NCBI RefSeq assembly: GCF_010731595.1
Contig: NZ_AP022582.1
Location: 3,348,001 to 3,412,000 of the forward strand
Direction: 5' to 3'
Source of the DNA: Mycobacterium seoulense
GTDB taxonomy: Bacteria; Actinomycetota; Actinomycetes; Mycobacteriales; Mycobacteriaceae
Length of the DNA stretch: 64,000 nucleotides
Shown here: one piece after another, positions 47,421 to 55,613 of the stretch
How the letters are laid out: every line of letters begins with the position of its first letter
Position numbering within the stretch: the stretch's first letter is position 1
The notes under the pieces: generated by a model
Told to the model about the DNA's origin: nothing
Database searches by the model: none
The model's input: only the letters and a program-made list of their open reading frames with translations
Made by a program: the position numbers and the translations under genes

Positions 47421-48862
47421 CGGAGTTGATCCTTCATCACTTTCCCGGTGGCATTCAGCGGCAGCTCGTCGAGGAACTCGATGGACCTCGGCGCTTTGAA
47501 ACCAGCCATCCGCTCTCGGCACCATATCAGCAGGTCATCCTCGGCCACCGGTGTTTTCGCCACGACGAAGGCCTTGCCCACCTGGCCGAGCCGGTCATCG
47601 GGGACACCGATGACGGCGGCTTGCGCCACCGCCGGATGCTCCAACAGATAGCCTTCGATCTCCGCGGGGTAGGCGTTGAACCCGCCCACGATGAACATGT
47701 CCTTCTTGCGCCCGTCGATGCGCAGCCGGCCCGCCGCATCGAGGCGGCCCAGATCGCCGGTGTGCAGCCAGCCGTCGGTGTCGATCGCGGCGGCGGTGCC
47801 CTCCGGGTCGTCGAGGTACCCCTGCATGACGCCGTAGCCGCGGACCAGCACCTCGCCGTCGTCGGCGATGCGCACCTCGACCCCGTCGCACGGCAGGCCC
47901 GCCGTGGTGGCGACGTCCTCGAACGAGTCGCCGGGCCGGGACAGGGTGACGTTGCCGGCCTCCGTGAGCCCGTATCCGGTCATCAGCGTCCGGAAGGGCA
48001 ACTCGCCGTGTATGCGGCGGACCAGTTCGACGGGGATGTCGGCGGCGCCGGTCACCCCCGCCCGCAACGTCGCGAGCTTGGCTTTGTCACCGACCGTCAG
48101 CAACGAGTGATACAGGGTCGGAGGGCCCGGCAACATCGTGATGCGTTCGCGTTCAATGAGATCGACCACCGTGTCGACGTCGAAAACCGCGACCGGCAGC
48201 ATCGTCGCACCGCGCAGAAACGACGTGACGAGCCCGGCTTTCAGGCCGAACGTGTGAAAGTACGGGTTGATCTGCAGGTAGCGGTCGCCCTCGCGCAGGT
48301 CCGCGAGCGTCGCCCACTCCTCATACATCCGCAGGGTCTGGCGATGGTTCATCATCGCGCCCTTCGGGCGGCCGGTCGTGCCCGAGGTGAAGATGACGTC
48401 GGCGATGTCGGTGCCGCTCACCGCGCGCTCGAACGGGGAGCCGCCGGAGAGGAAGTCGGATTTCACATCGATGACCGGTATCCCGGCGGGCGCGGTGTAG
48501 TCCTGCCCCAGGAAGCCCTTCTGCACCAGGACGGCCTTCGCGTTGCTGCGGGTGATGATGTCGCCCGCTTCGTCGGTCCTGAATCGCGTATTGACCGGAA
48601 CCAGGACGCCGCCCGCGGTGAGCAGCCCGAAGGCCGCGATGATCCACTCCGCCGAGTTGGGTGCCCAGATGGCGACGCGGTCGCCCTTACCCACCCCGAG
48701 GTCGGCGAACGCGCCTGCGGCGCAGCGGATTTTGTCGACCACCTCGGAGAAGGTGAGGCGCAGCGGACCGTCGACGACCGCTTCCGCGTCGCCGAAGCGG
48801 TCCGCCGCGCTCAAGACCATCTCGGGGATGGTCTGCCATGCCGGTACTGACCGGTGCGTCAC
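47417..48862 (-). CDS. Fatty-acyl-CoA synthetase (FadD family)
   Basis: A 481-aa adenylate-forming enzyme activating a carboxylic acid to its CoA ester. Motifs present are the P-loop-like DVIFTSGTTGRPKGAMM, the A5 block TGYGLTEAGN, the A7/A8 region WLHTGDLGRLDAAGRLRIDGRKKDMFIVGGFNAYP and the catalytic Lys near LPLNATGKVMKDQLR. It resembles FadD3-type (steroid-ring acid) ligases in length, but specificity cannot be assigned. The start overlaps the amidohydrolase stop by 4 bp. Confidence 0.93.
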   Translation of the reverse strand: MTHRSVPAWQTIPEMVLSAADRFGDAEAVVDGPLRLTFSEVVDKIRCAAGAFADLGVGKGDRVAIWAPNSAEWIIAAFGLLTAGGVLVPVNTRFRTDEAGDIITRSNAKAVLVQKGFLGQDYTAPAGIPVIDVKSDFLSGGSPFERAVSGTDIADVIFTSGTTGRPKGAMMNHRQTLRMYEEWATLADLREGDRYLQINPYFHTFGLKAGLVTSFLRGATMLPVAVFDVDTVVDLIERERITMLPGPPTLYHSLLTVGDKAKLATLRAGVTGAADIPVELVRRIHGELPFRTLMTGYGLTEAGNVTLSRPGDSFEDVATTAGLPCDGVEVRIADDGEVLVRGYGVMQGYLDDPEGTAAAIDTDGWLHTGDLGRLDAAGRLRIDGRKKDMFIVGGFNAYPAEIEGYLLEHPAVAQAAVIGVPDDRLGQVGKAFVVAKTPVAEDDLLIWCRERMAGFKAPRSIEFLDELPLNATGKVMKDQLR

Positions 48863-50049
48863 ACCGTGACGAGCCGGCCGAGGTTGCCGCCCATGATCTT
48901 CGCCTGGTCGTCGACCGACAGGTGCGACAACGCGTTGACGTAGAACGTCGGCTCCGCCAGCCCCTCCGGGTGGGGCCAGTCGGAGCCGTACAGCACCTGG
49001 TCCACACCGACGAGGTTGATCAGGTCGTCGATGCCGTCCTCAAAGAAGGGGCTTACGTGAATCCGGTTCTTGACCATCTCGACCGGGTCGCTCGGGAACG
49101 CCTCCGGGGCCTTGCGGAAGACCTCGGCCAGGCCGTCGAGCAGCGGGGTCATCCACTTCGAACCGGCCTCGACGATCGCGACTTTCAGCTTCGGGTGGCG
49201 GTACAGCGCGCCGTGGATGACCCAGGAGCCCACCGCGTCCTGGATCGGCCGCCACTCGTTGAGGATGCCCATCGCATTGGTCTGGAACGGCAGCATCTCC
49301 TGCTCGGCGCCGTCCCACTCGGAGGTGTACCGGGAGTAGCCGCTGTCGCTGGAGTGCATGCCCACCAGCAGGTCGTGCTCGACGACCCGCTCCCAGAACG
49401 GGTCGAACTCGGGCAGCGCGAACGACCGGGGGCCGCGGAATCCGGGGACCGGAGCCGGCCGGATCAGGATGCAGCGCGCCCCGCGCTTGACCGCCCACTC
49501 CAGCTCCTCGATCGCCTTCTCGACGATCGGCAGGGTGATGACCGGGGTGGTGAAGATGCGGTTCTGGTAGTTGAAGCCCCAGACCTCGTCGAGCCACTCG
49601 TTCAGCGCGTGGATCAGGACGTGGATGGCGACCGGATCGTCGCGCAGCCGTTCCTCGAGCAGGCTGGCCAGCGTCGGGAACATCAGGGTGCGGTCCAGCC
49701 CCAGCTCGTTCATCTTCTCCAGGCGCGGGCCGGGCTCGAAGAACGCCGGGATCGCGCGCATCGGCTCGCCGAACAGCTCGCGCTTGGTCTTGCCGTCCGG
49801 GTTGCCGTACTTGAAGTACTCCTCCCAGGCGCCCGGCCGGGCGACGACCTCGAACGTCGGGTTGGGGATGTAGTTGCTGATGTGGCCGCGGATGGCGATC
49901 TTGGTGCGCCCGTTGATCTGCACGTACTGGACGTAGTCCTTGTAGGCCTTGGGCAGGAACTTGGTCAGCGCCTCCGGCGGCTCGTAGAGATGGTTGTCCG
50001 CGTCAAAGATCGGAAACGGGACATCCTCCCGATGTGACAACTGGCCCAT
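48859..50049 (-). CDS. Amidohydrolase-2 family metal-dependent hydrolase
   Basis: A 396-aa TIM-barrel protein of the ACMS-decarboxylase/amidohydrolase-2 family. Metal-ligand signatures are FDADNHLYEPPEAL near the N-terminus, VGMHSSDSGYSRY mid-protein and VLYGSDWPHPEGL near the C-terminus. Such enzymes hydrolyse or decarboxylate aromatic or cyclic acids; here it likely feeds the adjacent CoA ligase (inference). AAGGAGG 5 nt before the ATG is a strong ribosome-binding site. It is the first gene of a three-gene operon behind a palindromic operator. Confidence 0.92.
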   Translation of the reverse strand: MGQLSHREDVPFPIFDADNHLYEPPEALTKFLPKAYKDYVQYVQINGRTKIAIRGHISNYIPNPTFEVVARPGAWEEYFKYGNPDGKTKRELFGEPMRAIPAFFEPGPRLEKMNELGLDRTLMFPTLASLLEERLRDDPVAIHVLIHALNEWLDEVWGFNYQNRIFTTPVITLPIVEKAIEELEWAVKRGARCILIRPAPVPGFRGPRSFALPEFDPFWERVVEHDLLVGMHSSDSGYSRYTSEWDGAEQEMLPFQTNAMGILNEWRPIQDAVGSWVIHGALYRHPKLKVAIVEAGSKWMTPLLDGLAEVFRKAPEAFPSDPVEMVKNRIHVSPFFEDGIDDLINLVGVDQVLYGSDWPHPEGLAEPTFYVNALSHLSVDDQAKIMGGNLGRLVTV

Positions 50050-50071
50050 GAGATCCTCCTTCGCAATTTAC

Positions 50072-50086
50072 GAGAATACTATTCTC
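50072..50086 (-). promoter_or_regulatory. Palindromic operator over the promoter of the amidohydrolase-fadD operon
   Basis: GAGAATA-C-TATTCTC is a perfect 15-bp dyad, 22 bp upstream of the start codon. On the minus strand it contains TAGTAT, a TANNNT -10 box, so a bound repressor would cover the promoter. A half site (TTATTCTC) recurs in the echA upstream region near 50608. Confidence 0.6.
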
Positions 50087-50133
50087 TCGGGGCGCCGAAC
50101 CGCAACGGGGCCCCGGCATCGTCCGGGAAGCGG

Positions 50134-50556
50134 TCAGCAGGCGACGGTGACTTTGAAGGTGGCGGTGTCCGGTTCGTTGGGCTTGTCGGACTTATAGCCG
50201 TGCGCGGTGCCGGTGATGGTGAACCGATCGCCGCTCAGCCTCGCGTCCGCGTCGCCCTGTCCGCCCCGCGAGTACATGCCGGTGAAGCCGCTCACATTCC
50301 GGAGGCGTACCGATTCCGCGCTGACGGACTCCGCTTGCTCGTCGACGACGATCCTGGCTCCGGCGAAATCACCGCCTATGTCGATCGTCCGGGTCCATTG
50401 CACTTGACCGCATTTGACGACGTTGAACTTCGTTTCGTTCCCATTGACCGTCACGGAGGCGGTGCTGGCCAGCCGGGTAGGCGGCTGCGGAGTGCACGCC
50501 CCGACGACGGTGACGGCGAGCGCCGCAGCGACCGCGGCCGTGATTCGATCCCGCAC
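50134..50556 (-). CDS. Lipoprotein of the mycobacterial 19-kDa antigen (LpqH) family
   Basis: A 140-aa secreted lipoprotein. The signal peptide ends in the lipobox VVGAC with the acylated Cys at about residue 20. The mature part has the LpqH/LppE pattern: ASTASVTVNGNETKFNVVKCGQVQWTRTIDIGG, SVRLRNVSGFTGMY, and the terminal TATFKVTVAC, with two Cys likely forming a disulfide. Family members are abundant TLR2-stimulating surface lipoproteins. Divergent from echA, across 120 bp. Confidence 0.88.
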   Translation of the reverse strand: MRDRITAAVAAALAVTVVGACTPQPPTRLASTASVTVNGNETKFNVVKCGQVQWTRTIDIGGDFAGARIVVDEQAESVSAESVRLRNVSGFTGMYSRGGQGDADARLSGDRFTITGTAHGYKSDKPNEPDTATFKVTVAC

Positions 50557-50676
50557 GGGTGCCCCTGTCTTCGCTGACGGATAGCGCTTCGGCCTGCAGC
50601 GACGATGTTATTCTCGCACTTCAGACAATGCCAATATCGTCTGTTCTCGTTGTTCTCGTCCAAGGAGCGATGCCGC

Positions 50677-51420
50677 ATGGTGGACCTGGAGATCGACGAC
50701 GGGCTGGCGGTGCTGACCATCGATCGCCCGCACGCGCGCAATGCCATCGCGCTGGACACCATGCAGCAGCTGGAGAAGGCACTCGATGCGGCGGCGGGCG
50801 CCAAGACCCTCGTGATCAAGGGGGCGGGTGATCGGGCCTTCGTATCCGGCGGCGACCTCAAGGAGCTGCGCGCGCTGCGGACGGAGGAGGACGCCGCGGC
50901 GATGGCCAAGCGGATGCGGGCGATCTGCGATCAGCTTGCCGGCTTCCCCGCTCCGGTGATCGCCGCGCTGAACGGTCACGCCTTCGGCGGTGGCGCCGAG
51001 GTCGCCGTCGCCGCCGACATCAGGCTGGCCGCCGACGACGTCAAGATCGCGTTCAACCAGGTCGAGCTGGAGATCATGCCGGCCTGGGGCGGTGCCGAAC
51101 GGCTGGCCGAGCTCGTCGGGAAAAGCCGGGCGCTGTTGCTGGCCGGCACCGGGACCGCCCTCACCGCGGACGAGGCCGAGCGAATCGGCTTGGTGGACCG
51201 GGTATTCCCACGCGCCTCGTTCGACGAGGGGTGGCTATCCGTCGCGAGGTCGCTGGCTCGCCACCCGGCGACCGAAATAAAGCGCGTAATCAGCGGAGTT
51301 TCGGCGGACGAGGCGATAGCATCCTTTGCGCGGCTGTGGGTTGCCGACGCGCACTGGCGGGCCGCGGAGCGGGTGATGAACCGCACCATGAGTGCGCGAC
51401 GGGCCGGAGGAGCGAGATGA
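50677..51420 (+). CDS. Enoyl-CoA hydratase/isomerase family protein (EchA)
   Basis: A 247-aa crotonase. The oxyanion-hole blocks are DRAFVSGGDLKEL and LNGHAFGGGAEVAVAADIRLA, and the catalytic-region text is NQVELEIMPAWGGAERLAELVGKSRALLLAGTGT. The usual catalytic Glu pair is only partly evident, so hydratase versus isomerase activity is open. The ATG follows AAGGAG by 9 nt. The C-terminus overlaps the start of the next gene (ATGA). Confidence 0.9.
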   Translation: MVDLEIDDGLAVLTIDRPHARNAIALDTMQQLEKALDAAAGAKTLVIKGAGDRAFVSGGDLKELRALRTEEDAAAMAKRMRAICDQLAGFPAPVIAALNGHAFGGGAEVAVAADIRLAADDVKIAFNQVELEIMPAWGGAERLAELVGKSRALLLAGTGTALTADEAERIGLVDRVFPRASFDEGWLSVARSLARHPATEIKRVISGVSADEAIASFARLWVADAHWRAAERVMNRTMSARRAGGAR

Positions 51421-51839
51421 CGGGCAGGCTGGCGGGCGCGGCGACATTGTCGGTGCTGCTGGTGGGTGCGACCGGTTCACTCGTGAGCGCCGGCCACGCC
51501 CAGGCGGACCCGGTCATGCATCACGTCAAGTACACCGTTACCGCGAACAACCCGATCTACACCGACATCTATTACCTCGACCATCAGCCGGAGAAATTCT
51601 CCGATTACAGCCACAACCCCTACTCGTTCACACCGCACGTCGATGTCGACCTCGGCCCGGGCACGCCGTGGAGCTTCGATCTGGACATGTCGAACCCCGA
51701 CGATTACGCGATGGTCGTGGCGAGCACGGGGACAGAGCCCGGCACGCCGGGGCTTCACTGCGATCTGGCGGTCGACGGAGCCGTGGTCGTGTCCAAGGAC
51801 GGCCCCAAGGGCGTGCTCTGTTCGCTGCGGAGTTGGTGA
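51417..51839 (+). CDS. Secreted MmpS-like protein
   Basis: A 140-aa exported protein with a signal peptide (about residues 1-30, ending AGHAQA). The mature domain HHVKYTVTANNPIYTDIYYLDHQP ... DVDLGPGTPWSFDLDMSNPDDYAMVVAS ... LHCDLAVDGAVVVSKDGPKGVLCSLRSW has the beta-sandwich pattern and Cys pair of MmpS accessory proteins. No MmpL transporter is nearby, so the role is unclear. It overlaps the echA stop by 4 bp and the 3' end of the convergent tetR gene by 85 bp. Confidence 0.75.
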   Translation: MTGRLAGAATLSVLLVGATGSLVSAGHAQADPVMHHVKYTVTANNPIYTDIYYLDHQPEKFSDYSHNPYSFTPHVDVDLGPGTPWSFDLDMSNPDDYAMVVASTGTEPGTPGLHCDLAVDGAVVVSKDGPKGVLCSLRSW

Positions 51840-52456
51840 ACGACCCAGGTCTGCGGCACATCATCGATCGGCTGCGGCTCGCCTTCCAGGCGACGCAAGT
51901 GTTCTTCGACTAATTGCACGGTTTCGGCATGACCGCTGGACATGCCGATCGCCCGCTCGAGCACCAAGAATCTCGACAAGCTGGACATCAGCACGGTGAC
52001 CACGACCGGCGGCATCTCGTCTTTGGCCACCCCATACCGCTGCAGGGCGGTCGTCACCGCTTGCCGCTCCCCTTCACGCAAACGCTCTGCGTAATAAGCG
52101 ATTTCGGCTCGCAATTCCTTGCGGTGGTTGGCCAGCGCCATGAATTCCATCGAAATGCGCGTAAATGCGGGATCGGTACCGAATCGCCACAGCGCCCACA
52201 GCGGCTGCGGCGACTTCATCAGCTGAGCGTGCACCGCGAGAGCTTCCTCACCGCGGCGGCGGAAGACCTCGAGGAATAGCTCCTCCATGGTGCGGAAGTA
52301 GTAGTGCACGAGTTGAGGCTTCAGCCCCGCCTTGTTCGCGAGGCGGCGCGACGTGACTGCGGCATAGCCCTCGTCGAGCATCAACTGCTCGGCCGCGTCG
52401 AGCAACAGACCGCGATTCTTCGCGTCCGGCGCCCCGATCCTGCGGACCGATGTCAT
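51755..52456 (-). CDS. TetR-family transcriptional regulator
   Basis: A 233-aa repressor. The N-terminal helix-turn-helix is NRGLLLDAAEQLMLDEGYAAVTSRRLANKAGLKPQLVHYYFRTMEELFLEVF; the rest is a helical ligand domain and a polar tail. The ATG (MTSVRRIGAPDAK) has GGAG 7 nt upstream; longer frames run into the promoter region. It is divergent from the P450 gene and the 185-bp gap holds a paired TGCT-N-AGCA site, so it probably controls itself and the P450. The last 85 bp overlap the convergent MmpS-like gene. Confidence 0.9.
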   Translation of the reverse strand: MTSVRRIGAPDAKNRGLLLDAAEQLMLDEGYAAVTSRRLANKAGLKPQLVHYYFRTMEELFLEVFRRRGEEALAVHAQLMKSPQPLWALWRFGTDPAFTRISMEFMALANHRKELRAEIAYYAERLREGERQAVTTALQRYGVAKDEMPPVVVTVLMSSLSRFLVLERAIGMSSGHAETVQLVEEHLRRLEGEPQPIDDVPQTWVVHQLRSEQSTPLGPSLDTTTAPSTARSQ

Positions 52457-52545
52457 ACCGCTACTCCGTCCCTCCCGATCGCCTGCCGACCAGGGGAATC
52501 GTATCGCGGCACGGCGTTGCGACCTTGACCACGACATTACCGTCA

Positions 52546-52565
52546 TGCTAAGCAGGTGCTCAGCA
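52546..52565. promoter_or_regulatory. Paired palindromes in the tetR/P450 divergent promoter
   Basis: TGCTAAGCA and TGCTCAGCA, each a TGCT-N-AGCA dyad, are separated by two bases. They lie 77 bp upstream of the P450 ATG and 90 bp upstream of the tetR ATG. This is the expected layout for a TetR operator. The same TGCTAA/TTAGCA half sites appear at 42731-42746. Confidence 0.55.
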
Positions 52566-52641
52566 GATCGTGGAATTGGGGGGCGGTACCGCATGCCGCC
52601 GAACCCCGCCGGTACACCCAGCCCAGGGAGACGCACATCCG

Positions 52642-53937
52642 ATGAGTAACTACGAGTCGATCGACTTTTTCACCGATCCGTCTCTGGTCCCCGATCCCCA
52701 CCCCTACTTCGACTACCTGCGCGGTCAGAATCCGGTGCTGCGTCTGCCCCACTACGGCGTCGTCGCCGTCACCGGTTACGACGAAGCCTGCGAGATCTAC
52801 AAGGACCCGGAGACGTTCTCCAACATCGTCGCCCTGGGCGGGCCGTTCCCCCCGTTGCCCTTCCGACCCGAGGGCGACGACATCAGCGCCCAGATCGAAC
52901 AGCACCGCAGCTTTTTCCCGATGCACGAGCACATGGTCACCATGGATCCGCCGGACCACACCAAGGCACGATCGGTGCTGGCGAAGCTGCTGACCCCGAG
53001 CCGGCTGAAGCAGAACGAGGAATTCATGTGGCGCCTCGCCGACCGTCAGCTCGACGAGTTCCTGCGAAACGAGGAATGCGAATTCATCGCCGAGTACTCA
53101 AAGCCGTTCGCCACGTTGGTGATCGCCGATTTGCTGGGCGTCCCGGAAGAGGACCACAAGGAGTTCCGCAAGGTCTTGGGCGCCGACCGTCCCGAGGCGC
53201 GGGTGGGCGCCCTGGACCACGAGTCGGTCGGCATCAATCCGCTGGAGTGGCTCGACGAGAAGTTCTGCACCTACATCGAGGATCGGCGACGCGAGCCGCG
53301 TAACGACGTCCTGACCTCGCTGGCGTCGGCGAAGTACCCCGATGGTTCGACGCCGCCCGTCATCGAGGTCGTCCGTTCGGCGACGTTCCTGTTCGCCGCC
53401 GGCCAGGAGACCACGGCCAAGCTGCTCAGCGCGGCGCTGCAGGTACTGGGCGACCGGCCGGACATCCAGCAGCAGCTGCGCGAGGACCGCAGCCTGATTC
53501 CCGGGTTCATCGAGGAATCGCTGCGGATGGAGAGTCCGGTCAAGAGCGATTCACGGCTGGCCGTCAAGAAGACCACCATCGGTGGGGTTGAGATCCCCGC
53601 CGGCACCGTCGTGATGGTGCTGCCGGGCGCGGCGAATCGCGACCCGCGCCGGTTCGAGAATCCGCACGAATTCGACTTGCACCGACGCAACGTGCGCGAG
53701 CACATGGCTTTCGCCCGCGGCGTGCATTCCTGCCCCGGCGGCCCGCTGGCCCGCGTCGAGGGCCGGGTCTCGATCGAACGGCTGCTGGACCGGATGTCGC
53801 ACATCGAGATCAACGAAACCCACCACGGGCCGAGCGCCGATCGTCGCTACACCTACGAGCCGACGTACATCCTGCGCGGCCTGAGCGAGCTGCACCTGAG
53901 GTTCACGACCGCGGACGCCGTCGCGGTCGCGGGCTGA
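52642..53937 (+). CDS. Cytochrome P450
   Basis: A 431-aa soluble bacterial P450 monooxygenase. Motifs are the I-helix FLFAAGQETTAKLL, the K-helix ExxR (IEESLRMES), and the heme-binding loop FARGVHSCPGGPLAR with the axial Cys C364. The substrate is unknown; the family closest by eye is the CYP142/125-like or CYP123-like actinobacterial P450s, but this is not firm. A ferredoxin gene is not adjacent. Its stop lies 1 bp from the stop of the convergent COX IV-like gene. Confidence 0.94.
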   Translation: MSNYESIDFFTDPSLVPDPHPYFDYLRGQNPVLRLPHYGVVAVTGYDEACEIYKDPETFSNIVALGGPFPPLPFRPEGDDISAQIEQHRSFFPMHEHMVTMDPPDHTKARSVLAKLLTPSRLKQNEEFMWRLADRQLDEFLRNEECEFIAEYSKPFATLVIADLLGVPEEDHKEFRKVLGADRPEARVGALDHESVGINPLEWLDEKFCTYIEDRRREPRNDVLTSLASAKYPDGSTPPVIEVVRSATFLFAAGQETTAKLLSAALQVLGDRPDIQQQLREDRSLIPGFIEESLRMESPVKSDSRLAVKKTTIGGVEIPAGTVVMVLPGAANRDPRRFENPHEFDLHRRNVREHMAFARGVHSCPGGPLARVEGRVSIERLLDRMSHIEINETHHGPSADRRYTYEPTYILRGLSELHLRFTTADAVAVAG

Positions 53938-53938
53938 A

Positions 53939-54226
53939 TCAGAGGTTCATGCCGACGAAGTAGCAGCCGAGCAGGGCGGCGGCCATGACGACCACCCACG
54001 CGTCGGTGAGCCGGCATAACAGGACCGGAGCGTTCCGGACCTCCATGAACTCGCGAAAAATGATGCGCACCTTGACCAGTGCGATCACGATGACGCTCGA
54101 CGTGACCACCGCGCTGGATCTCAGCGACCCACCGGCGGAATGGTCTATCCATAGGTAGGCCAGCGTCAGCGAGGCCAGGATCAGCCATACCACCGGCAAC
54201 CGCTTGTTGAGCCTGATTCCGATCAC
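53939..54226 (-). CDS. Cytochrome c oxidase subunit IV-like small membrane protein
   Basis: A 95-aa protein with three hydrophobic helices (LPVVWLILASLTLAYLWI, SSAVVTSSVIVIALVKVRII and AWVVVMAAALLGCYFV) and the KVRIIFREFMEVRNAP segment typical of prokaryotic COX subunit IV/NorF-type proteins. The start is GTG overlapping the subunit III-like stop (GTGA). It is the last gene of a four-gene membrane operon. No catalytic subunit I is encoded in the window. Confidence 0.8.
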   Translation of the reverse strand: MIGIRLNKRLPVVWLILASLTLAYLWIDHSAGGSLRSSAVVTSSVIVIALVKVRIIFREFMEVRNAPVLLCRLTDAWVVVMAAALLGCYFVGMNL

Positions 54227-54801
54227 CTCACCACATAGAGCAGCGCGAAGATGAGCACCCATAGGAAATCGACGGTGTGCCAATAGGTCGCACACGTTTC
54301 GACGAGCTCCTGCGAGCGTCGCGCCGGGCTGCGCAGTTGGTAGACGACGACACCGAGGGCGACGAATCCGATCAGCAGGTGCACGAAGTGGATGCCGGTG
54401 AGGAAGAAGTAGTAGGTGAAAAAGTCGTTGCTGTCCAACCCATGCCCCGCGTGCACCAGGCGGGCCCACTCGAACACCTTGAAACACAGGAACATTGCGG
54501 CGAATGCGGCCGTGACGAACACGTCGCGCAGTGCCGCACGGTAGGCGCCGGCGCGGGCAGACTGCACACACTGCGCCACCGACCAGGAGCTCAGCAGCAG
54601 GACAAGGGTGTTGAAAACCCCGATGCGCAGGTCGAGCTGCGCCTGCGAGTGCAGGAAAAGCTCGGGGCCACGAGCGCGGGAGAACAGGTAGAAGCCGAAA
54701 TACGCGGTGAAGACCAGCGTCTCGAATAACACGAAGGCCCACATGTCGGGCTGGCCGGGCACGAATCTGGTCCGTTGACCCTCGTCTGCGACGCCGGTCA
54801 T
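54223..54801 (-). CDS. Cytochrome c oxidase subunit III-like (NorE-type) protein
   Basis: A 192-aa membrane protein with five helices. The heme-copper-oxidase subunit III pattern is clear: FVLFETLVFTAYFGFYLFSR, CFKVFEWARLVHAGHG, FFTYYFFLTGIHFVHLLIGFVAL and the terminal YWHTVDFLWVLIFALLYVV. It is shorter than CtaE and resembles NorE, an accessory of nitric-oxide reductases. Here no NorB/NorC or CtaC/CtaD is present. Its ATG overlaps the upstream stop (ATGA). Confidence 0.87.
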   Translation of the reverse strand: MTGVADEGQRTRFVPGQPDMWAFVLFETLVFTAYFGFYLFSRARGPELFLHSQAQLDLRIGVFNTLVLLLSSWSVAQCVQSARAGAYRAALRDVFVTAAFAAMFLCFKVFEWARLVHAGHGLDSNDFFTYYFFLTGIHFVHLLIGFVALGVVVYQLRSPARRSQELVETCATYWHTVDFLWVLIFALLYVVR

Positions 54802-55613
54802 CACGCAGCCGCCTCCTTTCGCGGCAGATCGGGCAGTCGCCCGGTACCGAAGTCTTCGCGGCGGATCATGTGGAACAGCATGACGATGAAAGTGACTTGG
54901 TAGATCCCGAATACGACCATGTCCAGCCACCAGGCGATCTCGCCATCCCACGCGAACACGCCACGCCGGAAGATCCAGCAGGGTGCCACCACCACCTCGG
55001 TCAGCGCGTTGCACAGGTTCAGATAGCCGAACCACTTGGGGAACACGCGGTTCTTGTCGAGCAGGATCGCAACCATCCAGATCAGCGAGCCGATCAGGAA
55101 CACCCCCATCGTGCCGTCGAAAGACAAGAAGGCGAAGTCGTACAGCCAACCGATCGCTTCGGGGTCACGCCCGGGTCGCAGCGTGCCGACGATCAGCGCG
55201 ATATTGAGCAGCAGCATGCCGGGAACCGCACTGAGCGAATAGATGAGCAGATACGAATATCCGAAGGCGCGGCTGACCGACATGCGCCGCATCGAGTACG
55301 CGATCAGGGCGTTGTTGACCGCGATCATGCCGCTGATGGTGAAGATGACGCCGAAGCCAACAGGTATCCCGAGATGGCGCTCGGAGAACCAGTGCAGCTG
55401 CGTCGCGAGGTCCCAGCTGGGCTCCGGCGGGGGCTGGACTTGCGCGACGATGAAGAACATCGGGAAGAAGACGGTGTAGAACAACATGAGCGTCCCCCAT
55501 GCGAACCACAGTTCTCGTTTGGGGTCGTGCCTTACATGCCAGCGGATTCGCCGATGCAGAGCCCCCGGGGGAGGGGGCTGCGGGGACGCCGGCGATGCGA
55601 TCACCGCGCTCAT
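54801..55613 (-). CDS. Six-helix membrane protein A of unknown function
   Basis: A 270-aa integral membrane protein with six helices, the first at LWFAWGTLMLFYTVFFPMFF. Conserved-looking features are FPKWFGYLNLCNALTEVVVAPCWIF and GVFAWDGEIAWWLDMV in the C-terminal third. It is paralogous to the preceding gene in the operon: both have a W-x2-Y-x-NL helix start followed by a WDG-containing loop. No heme or metal motif can be assigned. It overlaps both neighbours by ATGA. Confidence 0.75.
   Translation of the reverse strand: MSAVIASPASPQPPPPGALHRRIRWHVRHDPKRELWFAWGTLMLFYTVFFPMFFIVAQVQPPPEPSWDLATQLHWFSERHLGIPVGFGVIFTISGMIAVNNALIAYSMRRMSVSRAFGYSYLLIYSLSAVPGMLLLNIALIVGTLRPGRDPEAIGWLYDFAFLSFDGTMGVFLIGSLIWMVAILLDKNRVFPKWFGYLNLCNALTEVVVAPCWIFRRGVFAWDGEIAWWLDMVVFGIYQVTFIVMLFHMIRREDFGTGRLPDLPRKEAAA

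Noticed and set aside
47114..48850. Plus-strand open frame of 578 codons opposite fadD
   Set aside because: Antisense to clear FadD motifs and without a recognisable domain.
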